DNA from: an uncultured Prevotella sp.
Lineage (GTDB): Bacteria > Bacteroidota > Bacteroidia > Bacteroidales > Bacteroidaceae
Direction of reading: 5' to 3'
Length of the DNA stretch: 15,761 nucleotides
Assembly: GCA_934183135.1 (NCBI GenBank)
Contig: CAKPRX010000054.1
Span: forward strand, 1 to 15,761
Below the pieces are notes generated by a model. It searched no databases. It was given only the letters and a program-made list of their open reading frames with translations, and was not told where the DNA came from. Position numbers and translations under genes: made by a program. Each line of letters opens with the position of its first letter. The first letter of the stretch is position 1. This document shows positions 1 through 6,168 of this stretch, piece by piece.

Positions 1-74
1 GGCGGGATAGCTCAGCTGGTTAGAGCGTCGGATTCATAATCCGGAGGTCGTGGGTTCGGGTCCCACCCCCGCTA
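1..74 (+). tRNA. tRNA-Met (anticodon CAT)
   Basis: Full cloverleaf. Acceptor stem 1-7 pairs with 67-73 (a G-U pair at the end and an A.C mismatch at position 7), D-arm stem GCTC/GAGC, anticodon stem TCGGA/TCCGG with loop TTCATAA, T-stem GTGGG/CCCAC with loop TTCGGGT, and discriminator A74. CCA is not encoded. The anticodon stem lacks the three consecutive G-C pairs typical of initiator tRNA, so this is probably elongator tRNA-Met. A CAT anticodon can also belong to tRNA-Ile that is lysidine-modified, which the sequence alone does not exclude. Its promoter lies outside the window. Confidence 0.9.
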
Positions 75-81
75 CAGAGAG

Positions 82-115
82 GAGTTACAGATTTTTCTGT
101 AACTCTTTTTGTTTT
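82..115 (+). terminator. Intrinsic terminator of tRNA-Met
   Basis: Perfect 9-bp stem GAGTTACAG (82-90) / CTGTAACTC (97-105), extended by an A-T pair across a short T-rich loop. It is followed by TTTTTGTTTT at 106-115. It starts eight bases after the tRNA and is a textbook factor-independent terminator. Confidence 0.9.
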
Positions 116-178
116 ATACACCCCTATCTCTATCGCCGAGCGGGTCGCGCCAGCCCCCGCAGCCAACTACAAGTATAC

Positions 179-224
179 AAAAAAGGCTGCGCACCGAGAT
201 TTCACTCTCTGTACAACAGCCTTT
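179..224 (-). terminator. Intrinsic terminator of tRNA-Pro
   Basis: Read on the minus strand, AAAGGCTG (224-217) pairs with CAGCCTTT (189-182) and the stem runs into a T tract (TTTTTT down to 179). It lies just past the 3' end of tRNA-Pro. The loop of about 27 nt is long for an intrinsic terminator, but the perfect 8-bp stem and T run make the call reasonable. Confidence 0.75.
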
Positions 225-234
225 CTGACTTGTG

Positions 235-307
235 TCGGGATTACTGGACTCGAACCAGCGACCTCGCGCCCCCCAGACGTGTGCGCTACCAACTGCGCCA
301 AATCCCG
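235..307 (-). tRNA. tRNA-Pro (anticodon GGG)
   Basis: Minus-strand cloverleaf. Acceptor CGGGATT (307-301) pairs fully with AATCCCG near 236-242, discriminator A at 235, D-arm GGCG/GCGC, T-stem GCTGG/CCAGT with loop TTCGAGT. The anticodon loop reads CTGGGGG, which places GGG at the anticodon. The anticodon stem CACGT/GCGCG contains one A.C mismatch. CCA is not encoded. The gene has its own promoter immediately upstream and its own terminator. Confidence 0.95.
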
Positions 308-319
308 AACTTGCGGGTG

Positions 320-351
320 CAAAGGTAGCTACTTCTGATGAAACCGCCAAA
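320..351 (-). promoter_or_regulatory. Bacteroidota-type promoter of tRNA-Pro
   Basis: On the minus strand, TTTG (351-348), a 20-nt spacer, then TACCTTTG (327-320). This matches the Bacteroidota primary-sigma consensus of a -33 TTTG and a -7 TAnnTTTG separated by 19-21 nt. Transcription would start a few bases before the tRNA 5' end at 307. Confidence 0.85.
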
Positions 352-642
352 TTTTCTGCCAGCTTTTTTCAGAAAAAGTTTAGTTACGCCCCAATTTCTG
401 CCCCACTCAGGGCCATCGTGTCGGTTTTGGCCATTGCGGCTCCCGCTTCAGCCAAGACCATCACGGGATGACTAATGATGGTCTACGCGCTCACCGTCAC
501 CATCACTGCGCCTGACGGGATGGCTACGGCTATCCCTGCAAGTATCTACCCCTATCTGCTTACGCCCCCTTTTGGGCTGAAAACAAGCACGAAAGAGTTA
601 AAAATACCCAAAAATACATCCCATGAGTACCCCCCATTTTTA
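352..642. other. Unassigned intergenic stretch with inverted repeats
   Basis: No gene is convincing here: open frames are short, lack homology I can recognise and overlap each other on both strands. Two hairpin-capable segments are visible. GGTTTTGGC (423-431) pairs with GCCAAGACC (451-459) with one wobble, enclosing an inner GCGG/CCGC stem. ACCATCA (457-463) pairs perfectly with TGATGGT (476-482). The two stems share 457-459, so they cannot both form fully. The stretch may hold a structured RNA, a decayed gene or nothing functional. Confidence 0.4.
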
Positions 643-644
643 TT

Positions 645-804
645 CACTATATTTGCAACAGAAAGGTGGGCCTCGGGCATCCGAACAAGCTCATGCCGCT
701 CGGTTTGCACTATCTTTGCATAAGATAGGCAGCACCTCGGGCATCTGAGCAAGCTCATGCCGCTCGGTTTGCACTATCTTTGCCATAGATATACTACACC
801 TCGG
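645..804 (+). repeat. 64-bp tandem repeat array with -7-like boxes
   Basis: Two near-identical units start at 671 and 735 (both CCTCGGGCAT...), and a third begins at 799 (CCTCGG) before similarity is lost, giving an exact 64-bp period. The tail of a preceding unit is recognisable at 645-670 with a 1-nt indel. Each unit ends in a match to the Bacteroidota -7 element: TATATTTG (648-655), TATCTTTG (711-718) and TATCTTTG (775-782). No TTTG lies 19-21 nt upstream of any of them. Unit 2 can fold as GGCAT-CT-GAGC-AA-GCTC-ATGCC; unit 1 has one mismatch in the inner stem. The last box lies about 110 bp before the gene at 895 and could provide its promoter. There are no distinct spacers, so it is not a CRISPR array. 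Confidence 0.75.
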
Positions 805-894
805 CCCCTACGAGAGAGCCATTACACAGACAGAGGACGCTGTTACAAGCTAAAAATAAATTCACTGATTTATTAACCCTATTAATTAAGAACG

Positions 895-2226
895 ATGAGA
901 AAGTTATTTTTACTCTGTGGATGCTGCCTAAGCCTGGCCAGCCCCAGCTTCAGCCAACCCGGCACCAGGTCTGTCAGTCTGTATGATTATGGGCGCAAAG
1001 TGGTATGCGACAGCGACAACTTTGTCAACCTACGAAACAACATCACGTGGTACGTAGACAGGGAAAAGAGCGTGCAGATAAAAGACATTACATGGAAGTA
1101 TGTCGGCGAGGTGACATCTTCCAAACAGGTGCAGCAGCTCATTACAAAGAACTACGAGAACCCGCCTGTCGGGGGCATAGCCAGCATAGCCCCAGAGAGG
1201 GTCAATGGAAAATGGGTGCTGGACGGCCGCTCTTCCTACCGCTTCCTCCCGTACAGCCAGGAGACCGACGAGCTGAAAAAAGAACGTAAGACAGCACTCC
1301 GCTCAGCCGCGCGCAACATCGGAAAAGGCGACCGCATTTACGAGCTGACCATGACGGTCGATGGCAAGCCCTGCACCACCTACATGTTTGTCAACCACAC
1401 GAGCCACAAAGTCATCACCGCCGACGGCTGCAACCCCTTAGGCTATCCCATCAAGCTAAGCCTAATAGCAGACAAGAACAAGAAGCGCAACCAGGAACGG
1501 CGGGCGCGATACAAGAGTCAGGCTCCCGAATGGGTAAAGCAAATCCTGACAGACACCGAGATAGCCACCATCCTGGATGCCAACGCCCAGGCCGACTCCT
1601 TAGACTGGTCGCCACTGAAACGGATAGCGTTCGACAGGACGAAAATAGACGCCATCCTAAAAGAAGCAAGGGAAGCCCAGGCGTATAATGCCAGTCATCC
1701 CCAAAAGGAAGACAACGATTACGCCCTATACTCATGGAGGGTAGCATCGCTTCCATGGTTCGCGGAGCCCATACAGCCTATGGTTTACTGCAAGGGCGAC
1801 ACCACTACGGCCACCTACTTGGTCTACTCGCAGCTGGACCATTACGATGCCCACGTGCTGATGGACATTGCCTACAGGCGAGCAGGCGAATCGCTCGAAA
1901 TAGTACGGCTTGCCTATCGCCCGTACAGTTTCGGAGGGCACCCGGTATTGTTCGTTCCATCCGACCGAAACTATGTCGAATATACCAGAGAGGACGGCCA
2001 GATTATCCAGAGACCGAAGTCTGAGCTTGGGCGCCCCGTACAGCCTGCCCATCCCAACCCCGCCTACCGCGACATCAAGGGCTGCGACTACCTGAAGGAA
2101 CACATTGCCGCCGATGGCCATCGCACCATAAGCGGCGATGTCCAGGGCACCCTTACTTACTGGAACGCAGCGTTCAAGAAGCAGCAAGACAAGGTACGCT
2201 ATCCCATAGAACTGGCTCTGCCGTAA
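895..2226 (+). CDS. Exported protein of unknown function (443 aa)
   Basis: I do not recognise this family. The first residues form a Sec signal peptide: basic MRK, a hydrophobic core, and a likely signal-peptidase I site near residues 20-21 (SFSQ). The Cys residues at 8, 10 and 11 lie within the core and do not form a clear lipobox. The mature part is mixed and basic, with aromatic-rich segments, a charged Lys/Arg patch near residues 195-208, and isolated Cys residues (VYCKGD, KGCDY) that could pair in the periplasm. No transmembrane segment follows the signal peptide, so the product is probably periplasmic or secreted. The start at 895 is supported by the signal peptide beginning there. The gene stands alone between the 64-bp repeat array and a GC-rich gap, so context gives no function. 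Confidence 0.8.
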   Translation: MRKLFLLCGCCLSLASPSFSQPGTRSVSLYDYGRKVVCDSDNFVNLRNNITWYVDREKSVQIKDITWKYVGEVTSSKQVQQLITKNYENPPVGGIASIAPERVNGKWVLDGRSSYRFLPYSQETDELKKERKTALRSAARNIGKGDRIYELTMTVDGKPCTTYMFVNHTSHKVITADGCNPLGYPIKLSLIADKNKKRNQERRARYKSQAPEWVKQILTDTEIATILDANAQADSLDWSPLKRIAFDRTKIDAILKEAREAQAYNASHPQKEDNDYALYSWRVASLPWFAEPIQPMVYCKGDTTTATYLVYSQLDHYDAHVLMDIAYRRAGESLEIVRLAYRPYSFGGHPVLFVPSDRNYVEYTREDGQIIQRPKSELGRPVQPAHPNPAYRDIKGCDYLKEHIAADGHRTISGDVQGTLTYWNAAFKKQQDKVRYPIELALP

Positions 2227-2551
2227 GCCGATGCGCGTCGGCCGACAAGCGCCGGCATCCCGCTGATTACTACGATACCTGCCCTGGTCACAGACAGTCA
2301 TAGCGCTCACCATCATGGTTAGCCCTATGGCAGCCCGTGGCCAGGGCAGATGCCGTCTAAACCAGCCACTCACGCCGCGCCCCACGAGCGGCAGCCCTCA
2401 CGGACGGCCCGATGGCAGCGGCCACAAACGGAGAAGACACTTCCCTCGCGCGCGCGATATATATTAAGGTGTAAATGGGCATAGATGGGTTTTCCGTAAA
2501 AATGGTTTTTAATTCTGTAATCGATGTAAAGCCCGTTTATAAATAATGTAA
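2227..2551. other. Intergenic gap with inverted repeat and (CG)5(AT)4 tract
   Basis: No supported gene. CTGCCCTGG (2279-2287) is exactly complementary to CCAGGGCAG (2341-2349) across 53 nt, which may form a long hairpin beyond the upstream gene. At 2447-2464 there is an uninterrupted alternating purine-pyrimidine tract, five CG followed by four AT. The last 100 bases turn AT-rich, as expected for a promoter region. I looked for the conserved boxes of a thiamine-pyrophosphate riboswitch and did not see them. Confidence 0.5.
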
Positions 2552-2560
2552 TACCTTTGC
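2552..2560 (+). promoter_or_regulatory. Probable -7 element of the DXS-like gene
   Basis: TACCTTTGC matches the -7 element seen before tRNA-Pro and purL. It sits 27 nt before the start codon at 2588, leaving room for a short leader. No TTTG occurs 19-21 nt upstream, so only half of the promoter is recognisable. The region between the box and the ATG is AT-rich and has no evident Shine-Dalgarno sequence, common in Bacteroidota. Confidence 0.6.
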
Positions 2561-2587
2561 ACCACAATCATAAAATTTTTCAGAACC

Positions 2588-4333
2588 ATGTACTTAGAGA
2601 AAATCAATAGCCCCCAGGACATAAAGCGGCTCTCCATCGACGAGCTGACGGCACTGGCCGGCGAAATACGCGACGGCATCCTTAACCGCGACAGCCATAT
2701 CGGTGGCCATGTAGGCCCCAACCTCGGCATCGTGGAGACCACCATCGCCATGCACTACGTGTTCAACTGTCCCGAGGACAAGTTTGTCTTCGATGTGTCC
2801 CATCAGAGCTATCCCCACAAGATGCTCACCGGCCGCGCGTTCGGTTTCTGCGACACCGGCCGCCTGAACGAGATTTCGGGCTACAGCAGTCCCTCTGAAT
2901 CGCCCACTTACGACCAGTTCGAGCTGGGCCACACCTCGACATCCATCTCCCTGGCCACGGGTCTGCAGAAGGCGCGCGACATCAAGGGTACCCACGAGAA
3001 CATCGTGGTGGTGATAGGCGACGGCTCACTGAGCGGCGGCGAGGCCTTAGAGGGTCTGGACGAGGCTGGCGAACTGGGCACGGGCATCATCATCATCGTC
3101 AACGACAACGAGATGTCTATCGCCGAGAACCACGGCGGCCTGTACCAGAACCTGAAGCTGCTGCGCGACACCCAGGGCAAGGCCGAGTGCAACCTCTTCC
3201 GTGCCATGGGACTGGACTACCGCTACGTGGCCGACGGCAATGACCTGCAGGCCCTTATCAGCACCCTCAGCGAGGTCCGCGACACCGACCACCCCGTGGT
3301 AGTCCATGTACACACGCTCAAGGGCAAGGGCTACGCGCCCGCCGAACACGACAAGGAGCGCTGGCACTGGAGTATGCCGTTCGATATAGCCACCGGCGAG
3401 CTGCTCAACGCATCGACTGCCGAGGACTATGGTACTCTGACGGGCCAGTACCTGCTGGCCGAGATGAAGAAAGACCCCTTGCTGGTGGCCGTAACATCGG
3501 GCACGCCCACCGTAGCCGGCTTTACCCGTCCGCTGCGCGAAGAGGCTGGCCGGCAGTTTGTCGATGTGGGCATAGCCGAGGAACAGGCGGTGGCCATGAT
3601 ATCGGGTATGGCCAAGGCGGGCCTCCGCCCGGTGTACAATGTGTACAGCACATTCATACAGCGCACCTACGACCAGATAGCGCAGGACTTGTGCATCAAC
3701 GGCAACCCTGCCCTCATCAACGTGTTTCTCGGTTCGGTCTTCGGGCTCAACGATATTACCCACATAGGGTTCTATGACATTCCCATGCTGAGCAATATAC
3801 CCAACCTGGTGTACCTGGCGCCCACCTGCTGGGAAGAGTACCGGGCCATGATGGCCTGGGGCATCAGGCAGACGGCTCACCCCGTAGCCATCCGTGTTCC
3901 GGGCGGTGGCGTCACCCATAGCGACGCTCACTTTGACACCGACTACAGCGAGCTCAACCGCTATCAGGTTACCCACCAGGGCAGTCAGGTGGCCATCTTG
4001 GCCTTAGGTGCTTTCTACGGGCTGGGGCAGCAGGTGGCCGACCTGCTCCGGCAGGAGCGCGGCATAGACGCCACCCTCGTCAACCCTCGCTACATCACGG
4101 GCATCGACGAGGCGCTGCTCAGCAGCCTCAAGGCCAACCACCACACGGTCATCACGCTCGAGGACGGTGCTCTCGATGGTGGTTTCGGCGAGAAGATAGC
4201 CCGCTACTACGGCAGCTCGAATGTGCGCACCCACTGCTTCGGCATCAAGAAGGGGCTCTACGACCGTTACGACTACCAGCAGATGGTACGCGACAATGAG
4301 CTGACACCCCAGCAGATAATCAGACATCTTTAA
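2588..4333 (+). CDS. DXS-like thiamine-diphosphate enzyme (short paralogue)
   Basis: Thiamine-diphosphate enzyme of the 1-deoxy-D-xylulose-5-phosphate synthase/transketolase family. Seen directly: GGHVGPNLGIVE (39-50), FDVSHQSYPHK (68-78), LGHTSTSIS (113-121), the diphosphate/Mg2+ motif GDGSLSGGEALEG (144-156) with N172 downstream, KGKGYAPAEHD (245-255), VGIAEEQAV (327-335) carrying the catalytic Glu at 331, and YSTFIQRTYDQ (353-363). At 581 aa it is shorter than canonical DXS (about 620-640). It departs from DXS where the substrate sits: the DRAGxVGxDG segment before TH-G is replaced by FLGSVFGLND (380-389), and the PRG Arg is Gly (VPGGG, 437-441). EQHAV is EEQAV. A cofactor-competent enzyme is likely, but true DXS activity is uncertain; it may accept another aldehyde. 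Second, shorter DXS-like proteins are known in Bacteroidales beside the canonical enzyme. Confidence 0.85.
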   Translation: MYLEKINSPQDIKRLSIDELTALAGEIRDGILNRDSHIGGHVGPNLGIVETTIAMHYVFNCPEDKFVFDVSHQSYPHKMLTGRAFGFCDTGRLNEISGYSSPSESPTYDQFELGHTSTSISLATGLQKARDIKGTHENIVVVIGDGSLSGGEALEGLDEAGELGTGIIIIVNDNEMSIAENHGGLYQNLKLLRDTQGKAECNLFRAMGLDYRYVADGNDLQALISTLSEVRDTDHPVVVHVHTLKGKGYAPAEHDKERWHWSMPFDIATGELLNASTAEDYGTLTGQYLLAEMKKDPLLVAVTSGTPTVAGFTRPLREEAGRQFVDVGIAEEQAVAMISGMAKAGLRPVYNVYSTFIQRTYDQIAQDLCINGNPALINVFLGSVFGLNDITHIGFYDIPMLSNIPNLVYLAPTCWEEYRAMMAWGIRQTAHPVAIRVPGGGVTHSDAHFDTDYSELNRYQVTHQGSQVAILALGAFYGLGQQVADLLRQERGIDATLVNPRYITGIDEALLSSLKANHHTVITLEDGALDGGFGEKIARYYGSSNVRTHCFGIKKGLYDRYDYQQMVRDNELTPQQIIRHL

Positions 4334-4390
4334 TGTGTGTAACGACTGGGGTCATGGCGATGGCCCACACAGTCTCTTATTAGTACAGCC

Positions 4391-4429
4391 GCCCCCTGCT
4401 TATGGTTGTCCATGGGCAGGGGGCTTTCT
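4391..4429 (+). terminator. Strong terminator after the DXS-like gene
   Basis: GCCCCCTGC (4391-4399) pairs perfectly with GCAGGGGGC (4416-4424). The stem continues through two T-G wobbles and ATGG/CCAT to a TTGT loop (4406-4409), giving about 15 bp, and is followed by TTTCT. It lies 58 nt past the stop of the upstream gene. Read on the other strand it has no T tract, so it serves mainly the + gene, though it may also block read-through from the convergent unit. Confidence 0.85.
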
Positions 4430-4521
4430 GTGTATGCCCCACCGGTCGCGACTCCCTAAAAGGCTGAGCACAACCGCACCGCCTGGGCCTGCCACAACGA
4501 TGCGAACCGTCATTACGGCAC

Positions 4522-4938
4522 CTATCGCCGCAGTATTCTGTCTAAATTGCGGTAGATGTCATCCTCAGACTGGTAGGGGATGATATCAAAGTACTCATTG
4601 CCATTCAGCATGGCCGAGATGTTAGCTTTGTCCTTGTTATAAAATATGTAGACAGGTATCTGGTGCGCCTCGGCATAAGCCAACTCGTAGCCCACGCCGT
4701 GCGAGGGACACGTACACTCGGCTATCAGCATGTCACTCTGCCTCAGCCACTCGGTATCTCGTTCATAGATATTCCTGTCCACAGCCGCAGTCCGGGCCTT
4801 GGTACTCAATTCCGAGTTCCCAATATGCTCTGTCAGCACCTTGTCGGTCTGCTCGATATAGCTTATCATTCTCTGATACAGGGCAGCGTCGGCCCTGCCT
4901 CCCCGGATCGATCCGGCAAAATATACTTTCTGGTTCAT
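4522..4938 (-). CDS. 2'-deoxynucleoside 5'-phosphate N-hydrolase (DNPH1/Rcl-like)
   Basis: Family member of DNPH1/Rcl, in the nucleoside 2-deoxyribosyltransferase fold. These enzymes hydrolyse the N-glycosidic bond of deoxynucleoside monophosphates; human DNPH1 removes 5-hydroxymethyl-dUMP. All hallmark residues known from rat Rcl are visible: YFAGSIRGGR (6-15) gives the Tyr, Ser and Arg of the phosphate and base pocket, DTEWL (61-65) the conserved Asp, and CPSHGVGYEL (77-86) a phosphate-binding Ser (79) and the catalytic Glu (85). ISAM (107-110) gives a further phosphate Ser (108). The 138-aa length and near-ungapped spacing match Rcl. It is cytosolic with no signal peptide. It starts 2 nt after the stop of the glycosylase-like gene and is probably co-transcribed with it. 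Substrate cannot be read from the sequence. Confidence 0.88.
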   Translation of the reverse strand: MNQKVYFAGSIRGGRADAALYQRMISYIEQTDKVLTEHIGNSELSTKARTAAVDRNIYERDTEWLRQSDMLIAECTCPSHGVGYELAYAEAHQIPVYIFYNKDKANISAMLNGNEYFDIIPYQSEDDIYRNLDRILRR

Positions 4939-4940
4939 CG

Positions 4941-5726
4941 TTATCTGTTTATCAGTTTCTGAATTGTCACATCGCTGTTCAGCCTTGCAATGACGGCTCC
5001 CACATCATTTACGGCCCGCCCGTTTCTTACCGTGTCTATCTCACGGAGCAGGGTCAGCACCTCTGTCGTAAAATTATGACTGACCGGCCAATGCCCCGTA
5101 GGGTGTACTATGCAGTAACAGGGCACTCCGTGTATCCGGCCGATATGAATGTTAGCGCCATGAGCGAAAGCGCTCCTGAAATAGATGTCACGCTCCTGCT
5201 GATGGTGGGCTGCGTACCGCTCAAAGTATCTGTATGAGTTAGCTCCTAACAGCATTATCCGCTCTGGCGACAGTATTGAGATGAGTTCCAACATCGACTG
5301 CACACTTACGGGTATTAAGTCTGCCGGTATCTCATTGGCTTTCCTCGTCGAGAAAGGTGTTACATTGGTCCACACGTACTGGCAGTCGTCATCAATGCCA
5401 TCAGGACATCTCTCTTTAGGCACATTCATAAACGTATGTACGCCTACCAAATAGCGCCGCCATCCGCCAGCAGGCTGGTTGTCGGCTCCAAATCGCTCGT
5501 TCCAGGTCGGGTTGCCGCCCAAGAACTCCTCCACGGTTTTATCTCTGCCTCGCCACACTCCGCCACAGCCTGGGTTAATGCCCACAATCATGCCTTTTAC
5601 CTTAGAATCGATGCCATTCAAAGGCGATTGAGTGTAAAAGTCCATGTTTTTAAGGGCTGCCCAAGCATTGAATTGCGGCACATACACGCGTGCCCAGTCG
5701 ATGATTTTTTCTCGTATTGCCGTCAT
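4941..5726 (-). CDS. Uracil-DNA glycosylase superfamily protein
   Basis: Carries the two signature motifs of the uracil-DNA glycosylase superfamily at the expected ends of the domain. Motif 1 is GINPG (49-53), the exact form used by family 2 (MUG) and close to GMNPG of SMUG1. Motif 2 is HPTGHW (208-213), comparable to HPSP or NPSG. Between them, TNVTPFSTRKANE (120-132) resembles the MUG stretch containing QANE, and RIMLLGANS (156-164) is the usual strand before the second half. These proteins flip out and excise uracil or modified pyrimidines in DNA. At 261 aa it is longer than MUG (about 168 aa), with an extra N-terminal segment, an insertion after motif 1 (around 57-115) and a C-terminal extension (about 235-261). 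No signal peptide. It is the first gene of a two-gene unit with the DNPH1-like gene, 2 nt apart. I saw no TAnnTTTG promoter upstream. Specific substrate unknown. Confidence 0.75.
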   Translation of the reverse strand: MTAIREKIIDWARVYVPQFNAWAALKNMDFYTQSPLNGIDSKVKGMIVGINPGCGGVWRGRDKTVEEFLGGNPTWNERFGADNQPAGGWRRYLVGVHTFMNVPKERCPDGIDDDCQYVWTNVTPFSTRKANEIPADLIPVSVQSMLELISILSPERIMLLGANSYRYFERYAAHHQQERDIYFRSAFAHGANIHIGRIHGVPCYCIVHPTGHWPVSHNFTTEVLTLLREIDTVRNGRAVNDVGAVIARLNSDVTIQKLINR

Positions 5727-5856
5727 AAGCCGTTAAGTACCACCCATCATACCTTGGGTTGTCTGATATAACAACGTGCTGATGGCTTCTTTATTATATG
5801 TAGTGAGCCACTTTGTTTACAACGACCATCGCAAGAAATGAAAAGAGCGACCTTTA

Positions 5857-5894
5857 ACCTGCTAATGACGGCTTCCGACCTGCTAATGACGGCT
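5857..5894 (+). repeat. 17-bp direct repeat upstream of the glycosylase-like gene
   Basis: ACCTGCTAATGACGGCT occurs exactly at 5857-5873 and 5878-5894, a 21-bp period. A related copy sharing AATGACGGCTCC lies at 4989-5000 within the 3' end of the glycosylase-like gene, in the same orientation. The surrounding gap (5727-6168) otherwise holds TTCCCC (5922-5927)/GGGGAA (5946-5951), a small AGCGC/GCGCT hairpin followed by T5 near 5962-5983, and the promoter of the next gene. No gene is supported in this gap. Confidence 0.7.
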
Positions 5895-6009
5895 CCAAGC
5901 ATTGGAAAGGGTGCCGCTCCATTCCCCGTGACTATCACTGCCACTGGGGAAGGCTGCGCCAGCGCGTAGGGAGCGCTTTTTAGCTTTTTGCTCTTGCTCT
6001 TTTTTTACC

Positions 6010-6041
6010 TTTCAAAATCCCTTTTTGCCCTTTTATCTTTG
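6010..6041 (+). promoter_or_regulatory. Possible distal promoter of the lipoprotein gene
   Basis: TTTC (6010-6013), a 20-nt spacer, then TATCTTTG (6034-6041). The -7 box is a full TAnnTTTG match and the -33 box matches three of four bases at the right spacing. It would give a leader of about 120 nt. Confidence 0.5.
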
Positions 6042-6125
6042 TACTTTCCTCCAAAAAGACCAGTTAAAAACACCGCCGGAGCAAAAAAAGCGGGGACAGG
6101 TGGGGCGGATACGGTTTTTTATGCC

Positions 6126-6133
6126 TACTTTTG
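6126..6133 (+). promoter_or_regulatory. Possible proximal -7 box of the lipoprotein gene
   Basis: TACTTTTG matches TAnnTTTG and is followed by TATATTA. The same TACTTTTGTA core occurs at the two divergent starts near 8551 and 8697. No TTTG is present 19-21 nt upstream. It lies 35 nt before the ATG at 6169. Confidence 0.5.
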
Positions 6134-6168
6134 TATATTACTCATCAACATATCAACGACACTAACAG

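Noticed and set aside
50..471. Short open frames over and around the two tRNA genes
   Set aside because: They read through tRNA genes and terminators.
645..804. CRISPR array
   Set aside because: Units are contiguous 64-bp tandem copies without unique spacers, and no cas genes are present.
2227..2587. Thiamine-pyrophosphate riboswitch before the thiamine-dependent DXS-like gene
   Set aside because: I looked for the conserved thi-box segments (such as CTGAGA and the second conserved stem) and did not find them.
5747..5944. 65-codon minus-strand open frame upstream of the glycosylase-like gene
   Set aside because: It is a translation of the 21-bp-period direct repeat and shows no coding character; its resemblance to the glycosylase C-terminus comes from the shared repeat.
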